Notes: generated from the sequence alone by a model not told the origin. Positions 52,692-61,674 are shown, counted from the stretch's first letter. The stretch is 64,000 nucleotides of DNA from JANSWY01 sp965228955 (GCA_965228955.1 OZ245848.1:5642001-5706000), one strand, 5' to 3'. Made by a program: numbers and translations.

Positions 52692-52744
52692 GAAGGGTGC
52701 ACAAACACTCTTGGTTCATGCACCATCTCTATTTACAACAACAA

Positions 52745-53611
52745 TTAATTCTTACTAAGTGGAACTGATATTCCCAACCACGGGATTCCATATAGAAACC
52801 CATCTTCACTTATCAAAAATGCACCATAGTCCAGACCAACCCGTTTTATCATCGATCTTCCACCAATAGTTGTAAGCCCCAAGGTTCCTCCAAAATCATC
52901 ATTAATTAGATATAATTCTCCGAGGAAATACATTTTGGGACCGAGTCTGGCCATTCCTCCAATGTTAACAGTAGGCCGATCTGCGAAACCATCATCCACA
53001 TATCCCCAGCCAAGTCCTATTGAAACATTGTAGTCTCTGGAACCAAAAGTAGTAGTACCGTATAGTAGACCAAAACTTCCACCGGTACCAATTCCAAGAA
53101 CAGTCCCAAATAACCCTCCAACACCCACATTGATGCTGTTATCAACCACCGGAACTGAAAACTTGGGAGTAATCCATACCGGAGTTGGACTTCCATTCAA
53201 TAAAAAAAGAGGAATCATACCAGCACCAATTGAAAACCTGTCGGTAACTCCAACTGCAGCCTGGTTAAAAAAGAGTAGTACATTTTGGTAGTAAGCTTCT
53301 CCCTTTTTTAGTCCATATCCATTGGGTGCCCAAAAATATCGTGTTGATTGAGGGTTCTGAACCCAGTATTTACCCAAACGCATATTTTGAGGATCAATTA
53401 CTTGTCTCCTTGTGATGGTAGATTTTCGAATTGCGATTTCTCCAACCTTTGTCGCAAGTTTGATTATAGCGTCTGTTTCCTCCAGGATTTTACCGGTATA
53501 GACATTGCCATCCAGGGTCTCAATTCTTACTTCTGTTGAATCCGATTGATCTTGTGCAAATGATTCTAACCCTGTAAATATCAGAATGCAAATCATTAGT
53601 AGCTTTTTCAT
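52745..53611 (-). CDS. Tandem surface protein paralogue 1 (SH3-like head plus beta-barrel)
   Basis: A 288-residue protein with a signal peptide (ending SFAQ). The mature part starts with a compact Hfq/Sm- or SH3-like head (VRIETLDGNVYTGKILEETDAIIKLAT) and continues with a beta-barrel like region with the RYFWAPNGYGLKKGEAYYQN motif, ending in a strand PWLGISVPLSK. First of three tandem paralogues. Such proteins may be envelope beta-barrel proteins with a periplasmic head. No described function known to me. Confidence 0.7.
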   Translation of the reverse strand: MKKLLMICILIFTGLESFAQDQSDSTEVRIETLDGNVYTGKILEETDAIIKLATKVGEIAIRKSTITRRQVIDPQNMRLGKYWVQNPQSTRYFWAPNGYGLKKGEAYYQNVLLFFNQAAVGVTDRFSIGAGMIPLFLLNGSPTPVWITPKFSVPVVDNSINVGVGGLFGTVLGIGTGGSFGLLYGTTTFGSRDYNVSIGLGWGYVDDGFADRPTVNIGGMARLGPKMYFLGELYLINDDFGGTLGLTTIGGRSMIKRVGLDYGAFLISEDGFLYGIPWLGISVPLSKN

Positions 53612-53717
53612 TTGTGTCTCTAGTTTGATGATGCTACTCTTAATACAATACCGATACCAGAAATCGCGAAAAATATTGGCTTAAGTCAAGAATTGAGGTG
53701 GCTAAAATGAATTCAAA

Positions 53718-54584
53718 TTATTTTTTGCTCAAAGGAACAGTCATTCCTAACCACGGAAGCGCGTAAGTAGAGCCTTCATCACCTACGATTAATATTCCAT
53801 AGTCCACACTGTTTCGTTTGATCATGGATCTGCCACCGAAAGTGAAAAGAGAACTAGTTGTCCCAGTATTGTCATTTACAACATATAATTCTCCTAACAA
53901 ATACAATTTTTTACCAAGCCGGGCCATTCCTCCTATGTTGAATGCCGGGCCATCAATAAATCCGTCCTCCATATATCCCCAACCAAGACCAGCAGTAATA
54001 TTGTAATCTCTTGTACCGTAAGTGAATGCACCATATACAAGACCAAAATCTTCTCCACCACCATGTCCCAGAGTAGTTCCAAAAAAGCCACCAATACCAA
54101 GATTAAATTTGTTTTCAACAAGTGGGATGGATACTTTGGGAGAGATCCAAACTGGAGTGGGGCTAAACACTAAAAATGCTGGAATAAAACCTCCACCAAT
54201 AGATATATTTTCAGTTATTCCAACAGCAAACTGATTATAAAACAGCATTAAATTTTGACAATACGCTTCTCCTGGTTTTAAACCATAGCCATTAGGTGCC
54301 CAGAAATATCTGGTAGATTGAGGGTTTGGACCCCAAATTTTATCTCGTCTCATTTTCTTTGGGTTAACTTCCTGAGTTCTTGAGATAGTTGATTTTTGAA
54401 TCTTGATTATTCCTGCTTTGGTTGCGAGTATTATGAAATCATCTGTTTCCTCAGTGATTGTACCATGGTAAACATTGCCATCCAGCGTTTCAATTTTTAC
54501 TTGTGTAGAATCAGGTTGATCCTGAGCAAAGGAGTTTGATATTCCTAGCAAGATGATCAGGCACAAAATGAGCAATTTTTTCAT
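53718..54584 (-). CDS. Tandem surface protein paralogue 2
   Basis: A 288-residue protein, closely similar to the neighbours at 52745 and 54691 (VKIETLDGNVYHGTITEETDD, RYFWAPNGYGLKPGEAYCQN, ending PWLGMTVPLSKK). It has the same signal peptide type and beta-barrel-like body. It lies exactly 973 bases from the equivalent point of copy 1. Copies differ at many positions, so the triplication is old enough to have diverged, but the spacer length of 106 bases is conserved. Confidence 0.7.
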   Translation of the reverse strand: MKKLLILCLIILLGISNSFAQDQPDSTQVKIETLDGNVYHGTITEETDDFIILATKAGIIKIQKSTISRTQEVNPKKMRRDKIWGPNPQSTRYFWAPNGYGLKPGEAYCQNLMLFYNQFAVGITENISIGGGFIPAFLVFSPTPVWISPKVSIPLVENKFNLGIGGFFGTTLGHGGGEDFGLVYGAFTYGTRDYNITAGLGWGYMEDGFIDGPAFNIGGMARLGKKLYLLGELYVVNDNTGTTSSLFTFGGRSMIKRNSVDYGILIVGDEGSTYALPWLGMTVPLSKK

Positions 54585-54690
54585 TGGGTAGTGGAAGTCA
54601 TTTGATTGATGATTTATCCTTATGCAAGTCTCTTAATTGCATTGATAAAAAATCTTGACTTATGACAACAATTAGTACCCGTTTAAACAA

Positions 54691-55551
54691 TCAGGTTTTG
54701 GTTAAAGGAACAGTTACACCAAGCCATGGAATTCCATTGAAAAAATCGGACTCAATTACCATAAACATTCCATAATCCAAACCCACTCTTCTAATCAGGG
54801 ACCTTCCTCCCAAGACAGCCAGAGATGTACTACCACCAAATTCATCATTGATATTATAAAACTCCCCTAAAATGAATATTCTTGGACCTAACCTGGTAAT
54901 ACCCCCAACAGTGAAAGTTGGTCGACTTACAAAATCACCCTCGGCATAACCCCAGCCAAGACCAACGGAGATATTAGAATCTCTAGTTCCAAATGTTGTA
55001 TTCCCATATAGCAAACCAAACGAACCCTCAGATCCCAGGCCAATTACTGTCCCAAATAAGCCACCAACTCCGACATTAACTTTATCCTCTACAACTGGTA
55101 TTGAAAAGTTTGGGGTAAACCAGATGGGAGACTCAACACCGTAGATAAAAGCAGGAACTATTCCAGCACCAATAGAAAAGTTTTCGGTAACACCAAGTTC
55201 AAACTGATTCACAAATAACATGACATTTTGATAATAGGCTTGTTCCTCTTCTAACCCATATCCATTTGGTGTAAAGAAATATCTGGCCGATTGCGGGTTA
55301 TTTGGCCAGAACTTCCCGTTTTTCATTTCGGCACTGTCAATTATTCTTCTGCGCCTAATCGTTGATTTATTTATAGTTATCTCTCCTGCTTTTGTACTCA
55401 ATTTCACAATTGATTCTGTTTCTTCTACAATAGTTCCGTTATAAATATTTCCATCAACAGTCTCAATTCTATGTTTAATAGGGACTGAGTCCTGGGAAAA
55501 TACGGAACAGCTAATCAATAAGAATGATAGGATTAAGATTGGGTTCTTCAT
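54691..55551 (-). CDS. Tandem surface protein paralogue 3
   Basis: A 286-residue paralogue (HRIETVDGNIYNGTIVEETES, RYFFTPNGYGLEEEQAYYQN, ending PWLGVTVPLTKT). It is first in transcription order of the three minus-strand genes. Signal peptide as in the others. The promoter should lie in the 161 bases shared with the divergent gene at 55713, but no clear consensus box was found. Confidence 0.7.
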   Translation of the reverse strand: MKNPILILSFLLISCSVFSQDSVPIKHRIETVDGNIYNGTIVEETESIVKLSTKAGEITINKSTIRRRRIIDSAEMKNGKFWPNNPQSARYFFTPNGYGLEEEQAYYQNVMLFVNQFELGVTENFSIGAGIVPAFIYGVESPIWFTPNFSIPVVEDKVNVGVGGLFGTVIGLGSEGSFGLLYGNTTFGTRDSNISVGLGWGYAEGDFVSRPTFTVGGITRLGPRIFILGEFYNINDEFGGSTSLAVLGGRSLIRRVGLDYGMFMVIESDFFNGIPWLGVTVPLTKT

Positions 55552-55712
55552 TGATGTTATAGTTTTATGTTTGATGAATTCAGATGGATGATATCGTGGT
55601 AAATACCAGCGAAATCAACATTTAAACGCAATGGCTCAAATTTTATTTGAGAATATAGACTATCTTTTCAGCAAATGCTCCGTTAGAATTATTGATCACA
55701 GATTCGTAAGCC

Positions 55713-56177
55713 ATGGAAAAGTCGGAAAAGTATATCGCTGTTTTAAGAAAGCAAATTGACAAACTGGATGAAGAGGATTTTGATCTTGAAGCCTGGAAAA
55801 GTTCTGCACAATCTCGATTGGCCAGCATTTTCGGCGAAAATGATGCACGGATAAAACAGATCAATGATCTAAAGATAGATTACAGCAGCTGGGCATTAAG
55901 AGACAGCAACTCCAGATATAAACCTGTTGAAACCTGCAAAAAGAAGGGAAGAGAAATTATTGAAAGCCTAATCGATGAGATTGATATTGTAGGTGTGCCA
56001 TTTAAGAATGGTCATGAACAACTCAATTCATTATTGAAAGATGCAGTTTCTGAGGATGTAAGTAAGGAAATTGAAAATTACCTGGCTCAGGATGATCACA
56101 AAGGGTTGAAGAAATATTTGAATAAACTCAATAAGGAAACGCTCACCAATTTGCTGTTACAAGTATTGAAGAGCTAA
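55713..56177 (+). CDS. Hypothetical helical cytosolic protein
   Basis: A 154-residue, mainly alpha-helical and charged protein. It contains no signal peptide or known domain. Residues 1-60 look coiled-coil (EKYIAVLRKQIDKLDEEDFDLEAWKSS) and the end (KKYLNKLNKETLTNLLLQVLKS) is another helix. No family recognised. It faces the Hsp20-like gene and starts divergent to the surface protein array. Confidence 0.6.
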   Translation: MEKSEKYIAVLRKQIDKLDEEDFDLEAWKSSAQSRLASIFGENDARIKQINDLKIDYSSWALRDSNSRYKPVETCKKKGREIIESLIDEIDIVGVPFKNGHEQLNSLLKDAVSEDVSKEIENYLAQDDHKGLKKYLNKLNKETLTNLLLQVLKS

Positions 56178-56181
56178 TTCC

Positions 56182-56556
56182 TTAATGCTCAATTTCTATA
56201 TCTCTGTGGTAACCGTCTGCGTATTCATTGTATGGTAGTGTGATTTCTAATCCATGCTCATTGTATTCTGCAGAAATGAGTTCTACATTAACATCAAATG
56301 GAATTTCCATAAAGTTGATCAGATAAGGAAAATCAATATCTCCTTCTACAGTCAGCATTTGATGTACCAATAACCTGCCATCATCCACACTCACTCTAAA
56401 TGAATCAACACTTACACCAGGAGCTTTTACAGTAACCAGATAATGATCATCATTTGCCTGTACGTCCAGATGATTCATGCTCATCCCTCCACTTATGGTA
56501 TTTGTGATATTAGCCACATGTCCCAATTTTGCCGTCAAATTTCTATCTATATTCAT
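56182..56556 (-). CDS. Hsp20/alpha-crystallin-like domain protein
   Basis: A 124-residue protein with an alpha-crystallin-like beta sandwich (about 30-120; YLVTVKAPGVSVDSFRVSVDDGRLLVHQML and LEITLPYNEY). The typical C-terminal IxI/V motif appears as IEIEH at the very end. It may be a small heat-shock chaperone or a divergent relative. ATG at 56556 is preferred; an in-frame GTG at 56601 would add 15 residues. The conserved Hsp20 features are weak, so function is inferred only from fold. Confidence 0.65.
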   Translation of the reverse strand: MNIDRNLTAKLGHVANITNTISGGMSMNHLDVQANDDHYLVTVKAPGVSVDSFRVSVDDGRLLVHQMLTVEGDIDFPYLINFMEIPFDVNVELISAEYNEHGLEITLPYNEYADGYHRDIEIEH

Positions 56557-56686
56557 GATATTAATCGCGTTTACCTCGCTAAATATCAAACGCAATGCCA
56601 CATCAATAAATTCTGTTAAAATGACAGATTTTTGAAATTATGTTGCCAATATGGCGGAAAATGGTTTAAGTGGTGTAGCACGGTGA

Positions 56687-57553
56687 TTAGCTGTTAGCAT
56701 TAATCATATGATACACAGAACTAAAATCCTGATCACCCATCCCTATAGATTCTGCTTTCTCAAACAAAGATTCAATAGTTTTGGTGAGAACTAAATCCTG
56801 CTCGACAGAATTCTGTGCCAAACGGATATCCTTCAACATCCATTTTAGTGGAAAATTTGCCTCAGTGTTATTCTCTTGCAGTTTTCCAATAATATTTCCA
56901 ATGAAAGGGGCCACCACTGGAGTATTAGTTAATACTTTATGCATCAGTGATTGCTCTAAGCCTAAGGCTTTTCCAAGTTTCACTGTTTCTGCAAAAGCTG
57001 CCATTGATTGTGCTAGCATTAAATTGATCAACATTTTCATTGAGGATCCCCTTCCTATTTCTCCCAGATGAATTGTCTTTTTGCCTAAAACATCAAGAAT
57101 AGGATTGACTTTATCCAATGTTTCAGGTTCAGTTCCAACTAAGAATACAAGTTCACCATTTTCTGCCGGTTGTTTGGTTCCTGCTACAGGCGCATCAACA
57201 TAGTTTATTCCCTGGGTTTTTGATCTTTTTCCAAATTGCCTGGCAGATTCTGGATCTATAGTTGAGGTGTTTATCCAAATAGAATTTTCCTTTAATTCAG
57301 CTATAAAGCCATTTTCACCAAAAGCCAGCTCTTCAATAACCTGTGGAGTAGATAACATTGTGATTACTACATCAGCATTTAAAACTGCTTCGTTAATATC
57401 AGTTTTTACTGAAACGCCTTCATTCCAAAACTGATCTAATGCCGAAGCTGATCTATTCCAAACCGTCACATCCATGCCAGCATCAATCAACCTTTTGGCC
57501 ATTCTGCTTCCCATTATTCCTAATCCTAAAAACGCTATTTTCATTTGATTCAT
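56687..57553 (-). CDS. NAD(P)-dependent beta-hydroxyacid dehydrogenase-like oxidoreductase
   Basis: A 288-residue enzyme of the 6-phosphogluconate/3-hydroxyisobutyrate dehydrogenase family. The nucleotide-binding motif GLGIMGSRMAKRL is near the start, the substrate motif DAPVAGTKQPAENGELVFLVG and the catalytic-lysine region GRGSSMKMLINLML follow. It should oxidise a 3-hydroxy acid or reduce glyoxylate/succinic semialdehyde-like compounds. The AraC regulator gene lies 86 bases upstream in the same direction, and a 19-bp motif in this gap is repeated upstream of the regulator. Confidence 0.85.
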   Translation of the reverse strand: MNQMKIAFLGLGIMGSRMAKRLIDAGMDVTVWNRSASALDQFWNEGVSVKTDINEAVLNADVVITMLSTPQVIEELAFGENGFIAELKENSIWINTSTIDPESARQFGKRSKTQGINYVDAPVAGTKQPAENGELVFLVGTEPETLDKVNPILDVLGKKTIHLGEIGRGSSMKMLINLMLAQSMAAFAETVKLGKALGLEQSLMHKVLTNTPVVAPFIGNIIGKLQENNTEANFPLKWMLKDIRLAQNSVEQDLVLTKTIESLFEKAESIGMGDQDFSSVYHMINANS

Positions 57554-57619
57554 TCTTTAAGTTCAACAATTCAAAATTGCTCCAGATCAGGACAGGAAAA
57601 TTTGGTAAAATCCAAAAAG

Positions 57620-57638
57620 TTGTGATTTTCGATCAGAA
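57620..57638 (-). promoter_or_regulatory. Shared 19-bp motif, copy 1 (upstream of the oxidoreductase)
   Basis: TTGTGATTTTCGATCAGAA (plus-strand reading) matches the motif at 58564-58582 in 17 of 19 positions. It is 67 bases before the oxidoreductase start. Likely binding site of the AraC protein encoded in between. Confidence 0.5.
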
Positions 57639-57639
57639 G

Positions 57640-58512
57640 TCAGGCGATTCCCAGGTTCTTATGGTTTTGAATCATATACTGTTTTGGAGACACCCCATAT
57701 TTCGCCTGGAAGGATTTAATAAAATGTGAAGCACTTTCGTAACCAGATTGTGAAGCCACCAAAGAAATATTTACATCTGAAGATTGTTCCAATTGTTCTT
57801 TTGCTTTCTCAAGTCTTTTTGAGATTAACCATTTTTTAGGTCCTTCTTCAAAGACTCTTTTGAAGTCTCTGTGAAAGCTGGCAACACTTCGTCCTGTAAG
57901 ATTTGCATAATCCTCGATCTTCAAGGGTCTATCAAAATATTGCTCCATGAAGGATTTGATATTCTGTTTCTCATTCTGATTCGCCACATGGAGTAGTTTT
58001 ATTAATTGAGGGCCAGATTCAGAGCCAATTAATAAATGCAACAATTCGGTTAACTTTGGTTTTGTTATTTCATTATTGCTTCCAGATGCATACATAGTAA
58101 TGAGTGATTCAACAAAAACGTTGATTCGGTCATCTGAAGAAAGAATTAAAGGTTTTGGCGTATTTTGAGAACTTTCAATTGAAAGACTCAATTTCACAAA
58201 ATCATTAATCAGGCTTTGCTCCAGAAAAAACACTACTGCCTCAAACTCTTCATTTTCTGGGATGATATCAGAGATCATGTATAAGCCCTTCGGTAAAAAA
58301 ATCATTTCTCCTTTTTGCACAACCTGGACTCTCTTTTCATCATATATTCTGAGTGCTCCATTAATTACATAGGTGAATGCATGAGTCACCAGATATCTTT
58401 GATTATCCGGATTATCAAATTGCACTGATTTGTAAATGACACAATTCAATCCATCAACCAATAATTTTTTGACTTCTGAATTAGAAAGAAAAGCATGAGG
58501 AACTGTAATCAT
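57640..58512 (-). CDS. AraC-family regulator of the oxidoreductase
   Basis: About 290 residues. An N-terminal cupin-like sensor (FTYVINGALRIYDEKRVQVVQKGEMIFLPKG) is joined to a C-terminal AraC domain (LKIEDYANLTGRSVASFHRDFKR, VNISLVASQSGYESASHFIKSFQAKYGVSPKQY). Start at MITVPHAF (58512) fits the family better than the upstream in-frame ATG. It lies between two copies of a 19-bp motif, one upstream of itself and one upstream of the oxidoreductase, consistent with self-regulation and control of that gene. Confidence 0.87.
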   Translation of the reverse strand: MITVPHAFLSNSEVKKLLVDGLNCVIYKSVQFDNPDNQRYLVTHAFTYVINGALRIYDEKRVQVVQKGEMIFLPKGLYMISDIIPENEEFEAVVFFLEQSLINDFVKLSLSIESSQNTPKPLILSSDDRINVFVESLITMYASGSNNEITKPKLTELLHLLIGSESGPQLIKLLHVANQNEKQNIKSFMEQYFDRPLKIEDYANLTGRSVASFHRDFKRVFEEGPKKWLISKRLEKAKEQLEQSSDVNISLVASQSGYESASHFIKSFQAKYGVSPKQYMIQNHKNLGIA

Positions 58513-58563
58513 ATCACAATTAAACAATCAATGTTTACCTAAAATAACTAGATTCGGCCAAAA

Positions 58564-58582
58564 TTGTAATTTTCGATCAAAA
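58564..58582. promoter_or_regulatory. Shared 19-bp motif, copy 2 (between the AraC gene and thiamine-binding gene)
   Basis: TTGTAATTTTCGATCAAAA differs from the copy at 57620-57638 in two positions. It is 52 bases upstream of the AraC start and 13 before the divergent ATG at 58595. Confidence 0.5.
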
Positions 58583-58594
58583 CCAATTTTCAAT

Positions 58595-58888
58595 ATGGAA
58601 AAGAATGTGAATCTATCTATTCAGGTTGTTCCGGTTAATGTATCTGATAGTTATTCTATAGTGGATAAAGCAATTGAAGTTATTCAATCCAAAAACATCA
58701 AATATGAAGTGGGCCCATTTTCAACTTCCCTCGAAGGACCTTACAGTGAATTAATGGAATTGATAGAAGAAATGAAAACGGCCTCTTTTGAGGCCGGGGC
58801 TGATGAGTTATTACTCAATATTCAAATCCATGCTAAAAAAGACACGGATGTAACTTTCGAAAGTAAAGTTCAAAAATTCAGGGATTAA
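58595..58888 (+). CDS. MTH1187-family thiamine-binding protein
   Basis: A 97-residue protein with the ferredoxin-like DUF77/YkoF fold. The pattern LSIQVVPV at the start, YEVGPFSTSLEGPYSELMELIEEM in the middle and the SFEAGADELLLNIQIH strand fit thiamine-binding MTH1187 proteins, which bind thiamine or its pyrimidine moiety in the cytosol. No thiamine transporter or riboswitch was found next to it, so its specific link to thiamine is from family knowledge only. Confidence 0.82.
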   Translation: MEKNVNLSIQVVPVNVSDSYSIVDKAIEVIQSKNIKYEVGPFSTSLEGPYSELMELIEEMKTASFEAGADELLLNIQIHAKKDTDVTFESKVQKFRD

Positions 58889-60435
58889 GCTTGTTGATGC
58901 TCTTTTTTCAATAAGTCATTAACAGCTTTTACCGGATTAAATGTAATCAACGGAACTTCCATGAATATGGTAATCCAATCAGACATGGCTCCATTCCATA
59001 ATCCTGGAAGTTCCATCGCCTTTAATTCTTTGCCGTCTTTTGACTTCTCTGTTATAAATCCAGTATTCATATCTCTGAACTGCAACAGGTCAAATTTTTC
59101 TCCAGCCGAATTTTTCAGACCGCAAACAAGATCCACAGGATTAAAATGAGTAGCCTGTCCAAAAACATCTTTTTGAGATGCTTCTGAAAGATCTATCTGA
59201 GCTGTCTCAGCGATTTGAGCAGAAACCGATCCATCTGGATTAGTTGCGAAAAATGGTCCTCCTCCAGGGTCGCCATCATTTTTCACCATTCCACAAACCC
59301 TAATTGGTCTGTCTAATTTGCCTTTTAGATATGCAAGTTGTTCATCATCAGAAAGCGAAGAATATGAATCATCCGTTATTAATAATTCATTGAATATGAA
59401 TGACTCAATTTCAGATTTCTTATCAGCGGAAATAGCGCCTTGTAAATCACCAATATATCCGAAAACTCTTTCCTGTGTCTGCAGCAAAATTCCGGCAATT
59501 GCCTTTTTGTAATCGTAAGTAGTAGGCTTCAAGTGATCTGGAACAACATTATCAATATTCTTTACAAAGACAACATCTGCATTTTGCTCATTCAGGTTTT
59601 CTAATAATGCCCCATGCCCTGCTGGTCTAAAAAGCAGAGTTTCGTCATCATTTCTAAATGGCTCATTCGATAAATCTACAGCAATAGTATCTGTAGATGG
59701 TTTTTGGATAGAATATGAAATGTCATAAGTCACAGAAAACATGGATTCATATTTTCCTTTAACTTCATCAACATGTGCCTTGAAGCCATCTAAATGTTCA
59801 GGGCTTACCGTGAAATGTAACTTCACAACATCATTTTTACCTTTTGCATAGTTGCCACCTTCAACAAGATGCTCCTCAACTGGAGTTCTTGAGTTATCGC
59901 CATAATTGTGGAATTTCAAAAGGCCTTTTGGCAAACTTCCGTATGACAAGCCATTTGAGGAAAGAAGCGCATCAACAATTTTATGATATTCTCTCTTAAC
60001 ATGGGCCTCCTGCATCGAGGAACCATTTATTTCCTGGAACTTATCTGCTAATTCCTTATAGAAAGCGAAATCTTCAATATTCTTCAAAAACTCAAAAGCA
60101 GAGCCTTTTCCATTATTGGACTGAAGCTTCGCATAAGATTCTTCAGACCCATCATATTCTGAAAGAAAAGCGAAGAGTGTCTTAAACATTCTACTTGCCG
60201 CACCAGATGCAGGTACAAATTTCAGGATGTCAATTGACTGAGATTTAGATTCGTAATATTCAATTAGCTTATTAATTTCTGAATCATCCAAAACCACTAT
60301 ACCCTTTCCTGGTTTTGGTGCTTCTTTCAATTCCAATGATGGAAATCCTTTTTTGAAATTTTCTAATTGTGTTTCTACCACAGATACATCAGAGCCCCTC
60401 TGTTGAATCTGTTCTAAATCCCGAGATGAAAACAT
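58885..60435 (-). CDS. DUF4301 family protein
   Basis: A 516-residue soluble protein. The KFVPASGAASRMFKTLFAFL segment near residues 77-96 and the LFRPAGHGALLENLNE segment (about 265-280) are characteristic of DUF4301, a large family restricted mainly to Bacteroidota and related to nucleotidyltransferases of the GT-A fold. Substrate unknown. The two convergent stops with the thiamine-binding gene overlap by four bases. Confidence 0.85.
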   Translation of the reverse strand: MFSSRDLEQIQQRGSDVSVVETQLENFKKGFPSLELKEAPKPGKGIVVLDDSEINKLIEYYESKSQSIDILKFVPASGAASRMFKTLFAFLSEYDGSEESYAKLQSNNGKGSAFEFLKNIEDFAFYKELADKFQEINGSSMQEAHVKREYHKIVDALLSSNGLSYGSLPKGLLKFHNYGDNSRTPVEEHLVEGGNYAKGKNDVVKLHFTVSPEHLDGFKAHVDEVKGKYESMFSVTYDISYSIQKPSTDTIAVDLSNEPFRNDDETLLFRPAGHGALLENLNEQNADVVFVKNIDNVVPDHLKPTTYDYKKAIAGILLQTQERVFGYIGDLQGAISADKKSEIESFIFNELLITDDSYSSLSDDEQLAYLKGKLDRPIRVCGMVKNDGDPGGGPFFATNPDGSVSAQIAETAQIDLSEASQKDVFGQATHFNPVDLVCGLKNSAGEKFDLLQFRDMNTGFITEKSKDGKELKAMELPGLWNGAMSDWITIFMEVPLITFNPVKAVNDLLKKEHQQA

Positions 60436-60509
60436 AAAATTCTGGTGTCTTTAATTGTAATGATTAATTGTGTTCTGAATTTACTTCTCAAAAGACGAAA
60501 AGGGAAATT

Positions 60510-61274
60510 CTATCCGTAAATTTCATTTAATAATCCTGCTAACCTTACCCCAGCCTGAACCAGTCTCTGATTTAGTAAGTCGATATTTTCGTAATTATAT
60601 CTGTAGCTCAGTTTTCCATTCTCAGGATAATCGTAAACTTGTTCTCTGTAGCTCTTAGATTCATTAGCCCAGTCCAAAACTGAAGATGATTGCCAGGTTT
60701 CTACTTCTTCTGCAGAAGCATGATGAATCCAGTTTGTGTATTCTCCATAACTTAAGCCCTGCTTTTCAATGATTCCGCTATCCCAAATTCTATGCAGATT
60801 TGAGTCTTCCCAGAAGTATTTCAACTTAATGTCATTACCTCCTTTATCCTCGCCATTTCCTACATGCAAAGGTTGATGTATATCACCCACTAAATGAATC
60901 AACATTTTAACAGCCATTGCCTCATCTTCGTCCGTAAACTTTTTGGTTTTCAATTCATCCATAAGACGGTTGATTGTTTGAATTATGTCACCTTGCTCAG
61001 GAGTTCCAGCTTCTTCATAAGTCTTGTCATCTGGAATTGTGCAGTAATGCCATGGAGACATGTGTCTATATTTCGAATCTGCTTTGATAAAGTCCATGTA
61101 GTTGCTGGCCATTGCAACAGATTCATGTCCAAGTACTTTTTGAATATTCTTTTTCGCTTTCTTTGTTAGATGTCTTTGTGCAATTAATCCTACGATTCTG
61201 TGTCCTTGTTGTCCCCACGAAAATGCTACTTCAGAAACTGTCAGTAGGATAAGTACTACTAAAATTCTTTTCAT
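60510..61274 (-). CDS. Secreted S1/P1-type single-strand nuclease
   Basis: ATG at 61274 gives a signal peptide cleaved after Ser19, exposing Trp20. This tryptophan and His25 (WGQQGH) correspond to zinc ligands W1 and H6 of P1 nuclease. HLVGDIHQPLHVG and the HRIWDSG/IIE segment supply further ligands, so a trinuclear zinc site is likely. The enzyme should degrade single-stranded DNA and RNA or 3'-nucleotides outside the cell. A hairpin with U run lies about 95 bases upstream on the same strand. Confidence 0.92.
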   Translation of the reverse strand: MKRILVVLILLTVSEVAFSWGQQGHRIVGLIAQRHLTKKAKKNIQKVLGHESVAMASNYMDFIKADSKYRHMSPWHYCTIPDDKTYEEAGTPEQGDIIQTINRLMDELKTKKFTDEDEAMAVKMLIHLVGDIHQPLHVGNGEDKGGNDIKLKYFWEDSNLHRIWDSGIIEKQGLSYGEYTNWIHHASAEEVETWQSSSVLDWANESKSYREQVYDYPENGKLSYRYNYENIDLLNQRLVQAGVRLAGLLNEIYG

Positions 61275-61370
61275 AAGTTGATTTATTTGAATGTCCAATC
61301 AAATGTAGGGGAAAAAGAGATAATGCGGGAATTATAAAACTGTTAAGAAATGAATAAGGCCATAGAATGT

Positions 61371-61400
61371 AAAAAGGCGTGAACCTCGCGGTTACACGCC
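61371..61400 (-). terminator. Intrinsic terminator upstream of the nuclease gene
   Basis: GGCGTG-AACC and GGTT-A-CACGCC form a 10-bp stem with a single bulge and a GNRA tetraloop (GCGA) on the minus strand, followed by five Us. Confidence 0.7.
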
Positions 61401-61480
61401 CTAATCACCAACCTAACCTATTTTTAAATATCTTTGAAAGTTTCTTTTTTGATTTCTACTACTAACCTTTCGACAATAAG
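61371..61480 (-). ncRNA. Candidate small RNA or attenuator leader of the nuclease gene
   Basis: On the minus strand a GC-rich hairpin (arms 61376-61385 and 61390-61400 with loop GCGA and one bulged base) is followed by UUUUU. No minus-strand gene lies between here and the plus-strand mfd start, so this terminator has no upstream gene to serve. No ATG occurs in the presumed 100-nt transcript. It is either a short RNA or a transcription-attenuating leader for the nuclease. The start at about 61480 is guessed. Confidence 0.4.
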
Positions 61481-61644
61481 AACGGCAATCTATTTGGAAA
61501 TGTTACAAAAATTTTGTAGTTAATTTAAATTAATTTTTATCACCCTGTTTATCAATAAGTTACAATTACAACTTATTTTAATTCAATCCGACACTTTCTT
61601 ATTATCGTACTTAACAAACCATTAATAGGATGAATTTGTTTCAC

Positions 61645-61652
61645 TAATTTTG
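61645..61652 (+). promoter_or_regulatory. Promoter -7 box of mfd
   Basis: TAATTTTG is a perfect TAnnTTTG match 23 bases before the GTG start. Confidence 0.55.
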
Positions 61653-61674
61653 CAAACCACTACAAGAAAGTATT

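Noticed and set aside
52696..52724. Terminator between recG and the surface protein array
   Set aside because: GGTGCA/TGCACC forms only a 6-bp stem with a 17-base loop and no T run follows; too weak to list.
58595..58888. Thiamine (TPP) riboswitch before the thiamine-binding gene
   Set aside because: The intergenic space is about 80 bases and holds no THI-box like sequence; the 19-bp motif there is shared with the oxidoreductase upstream region instead.
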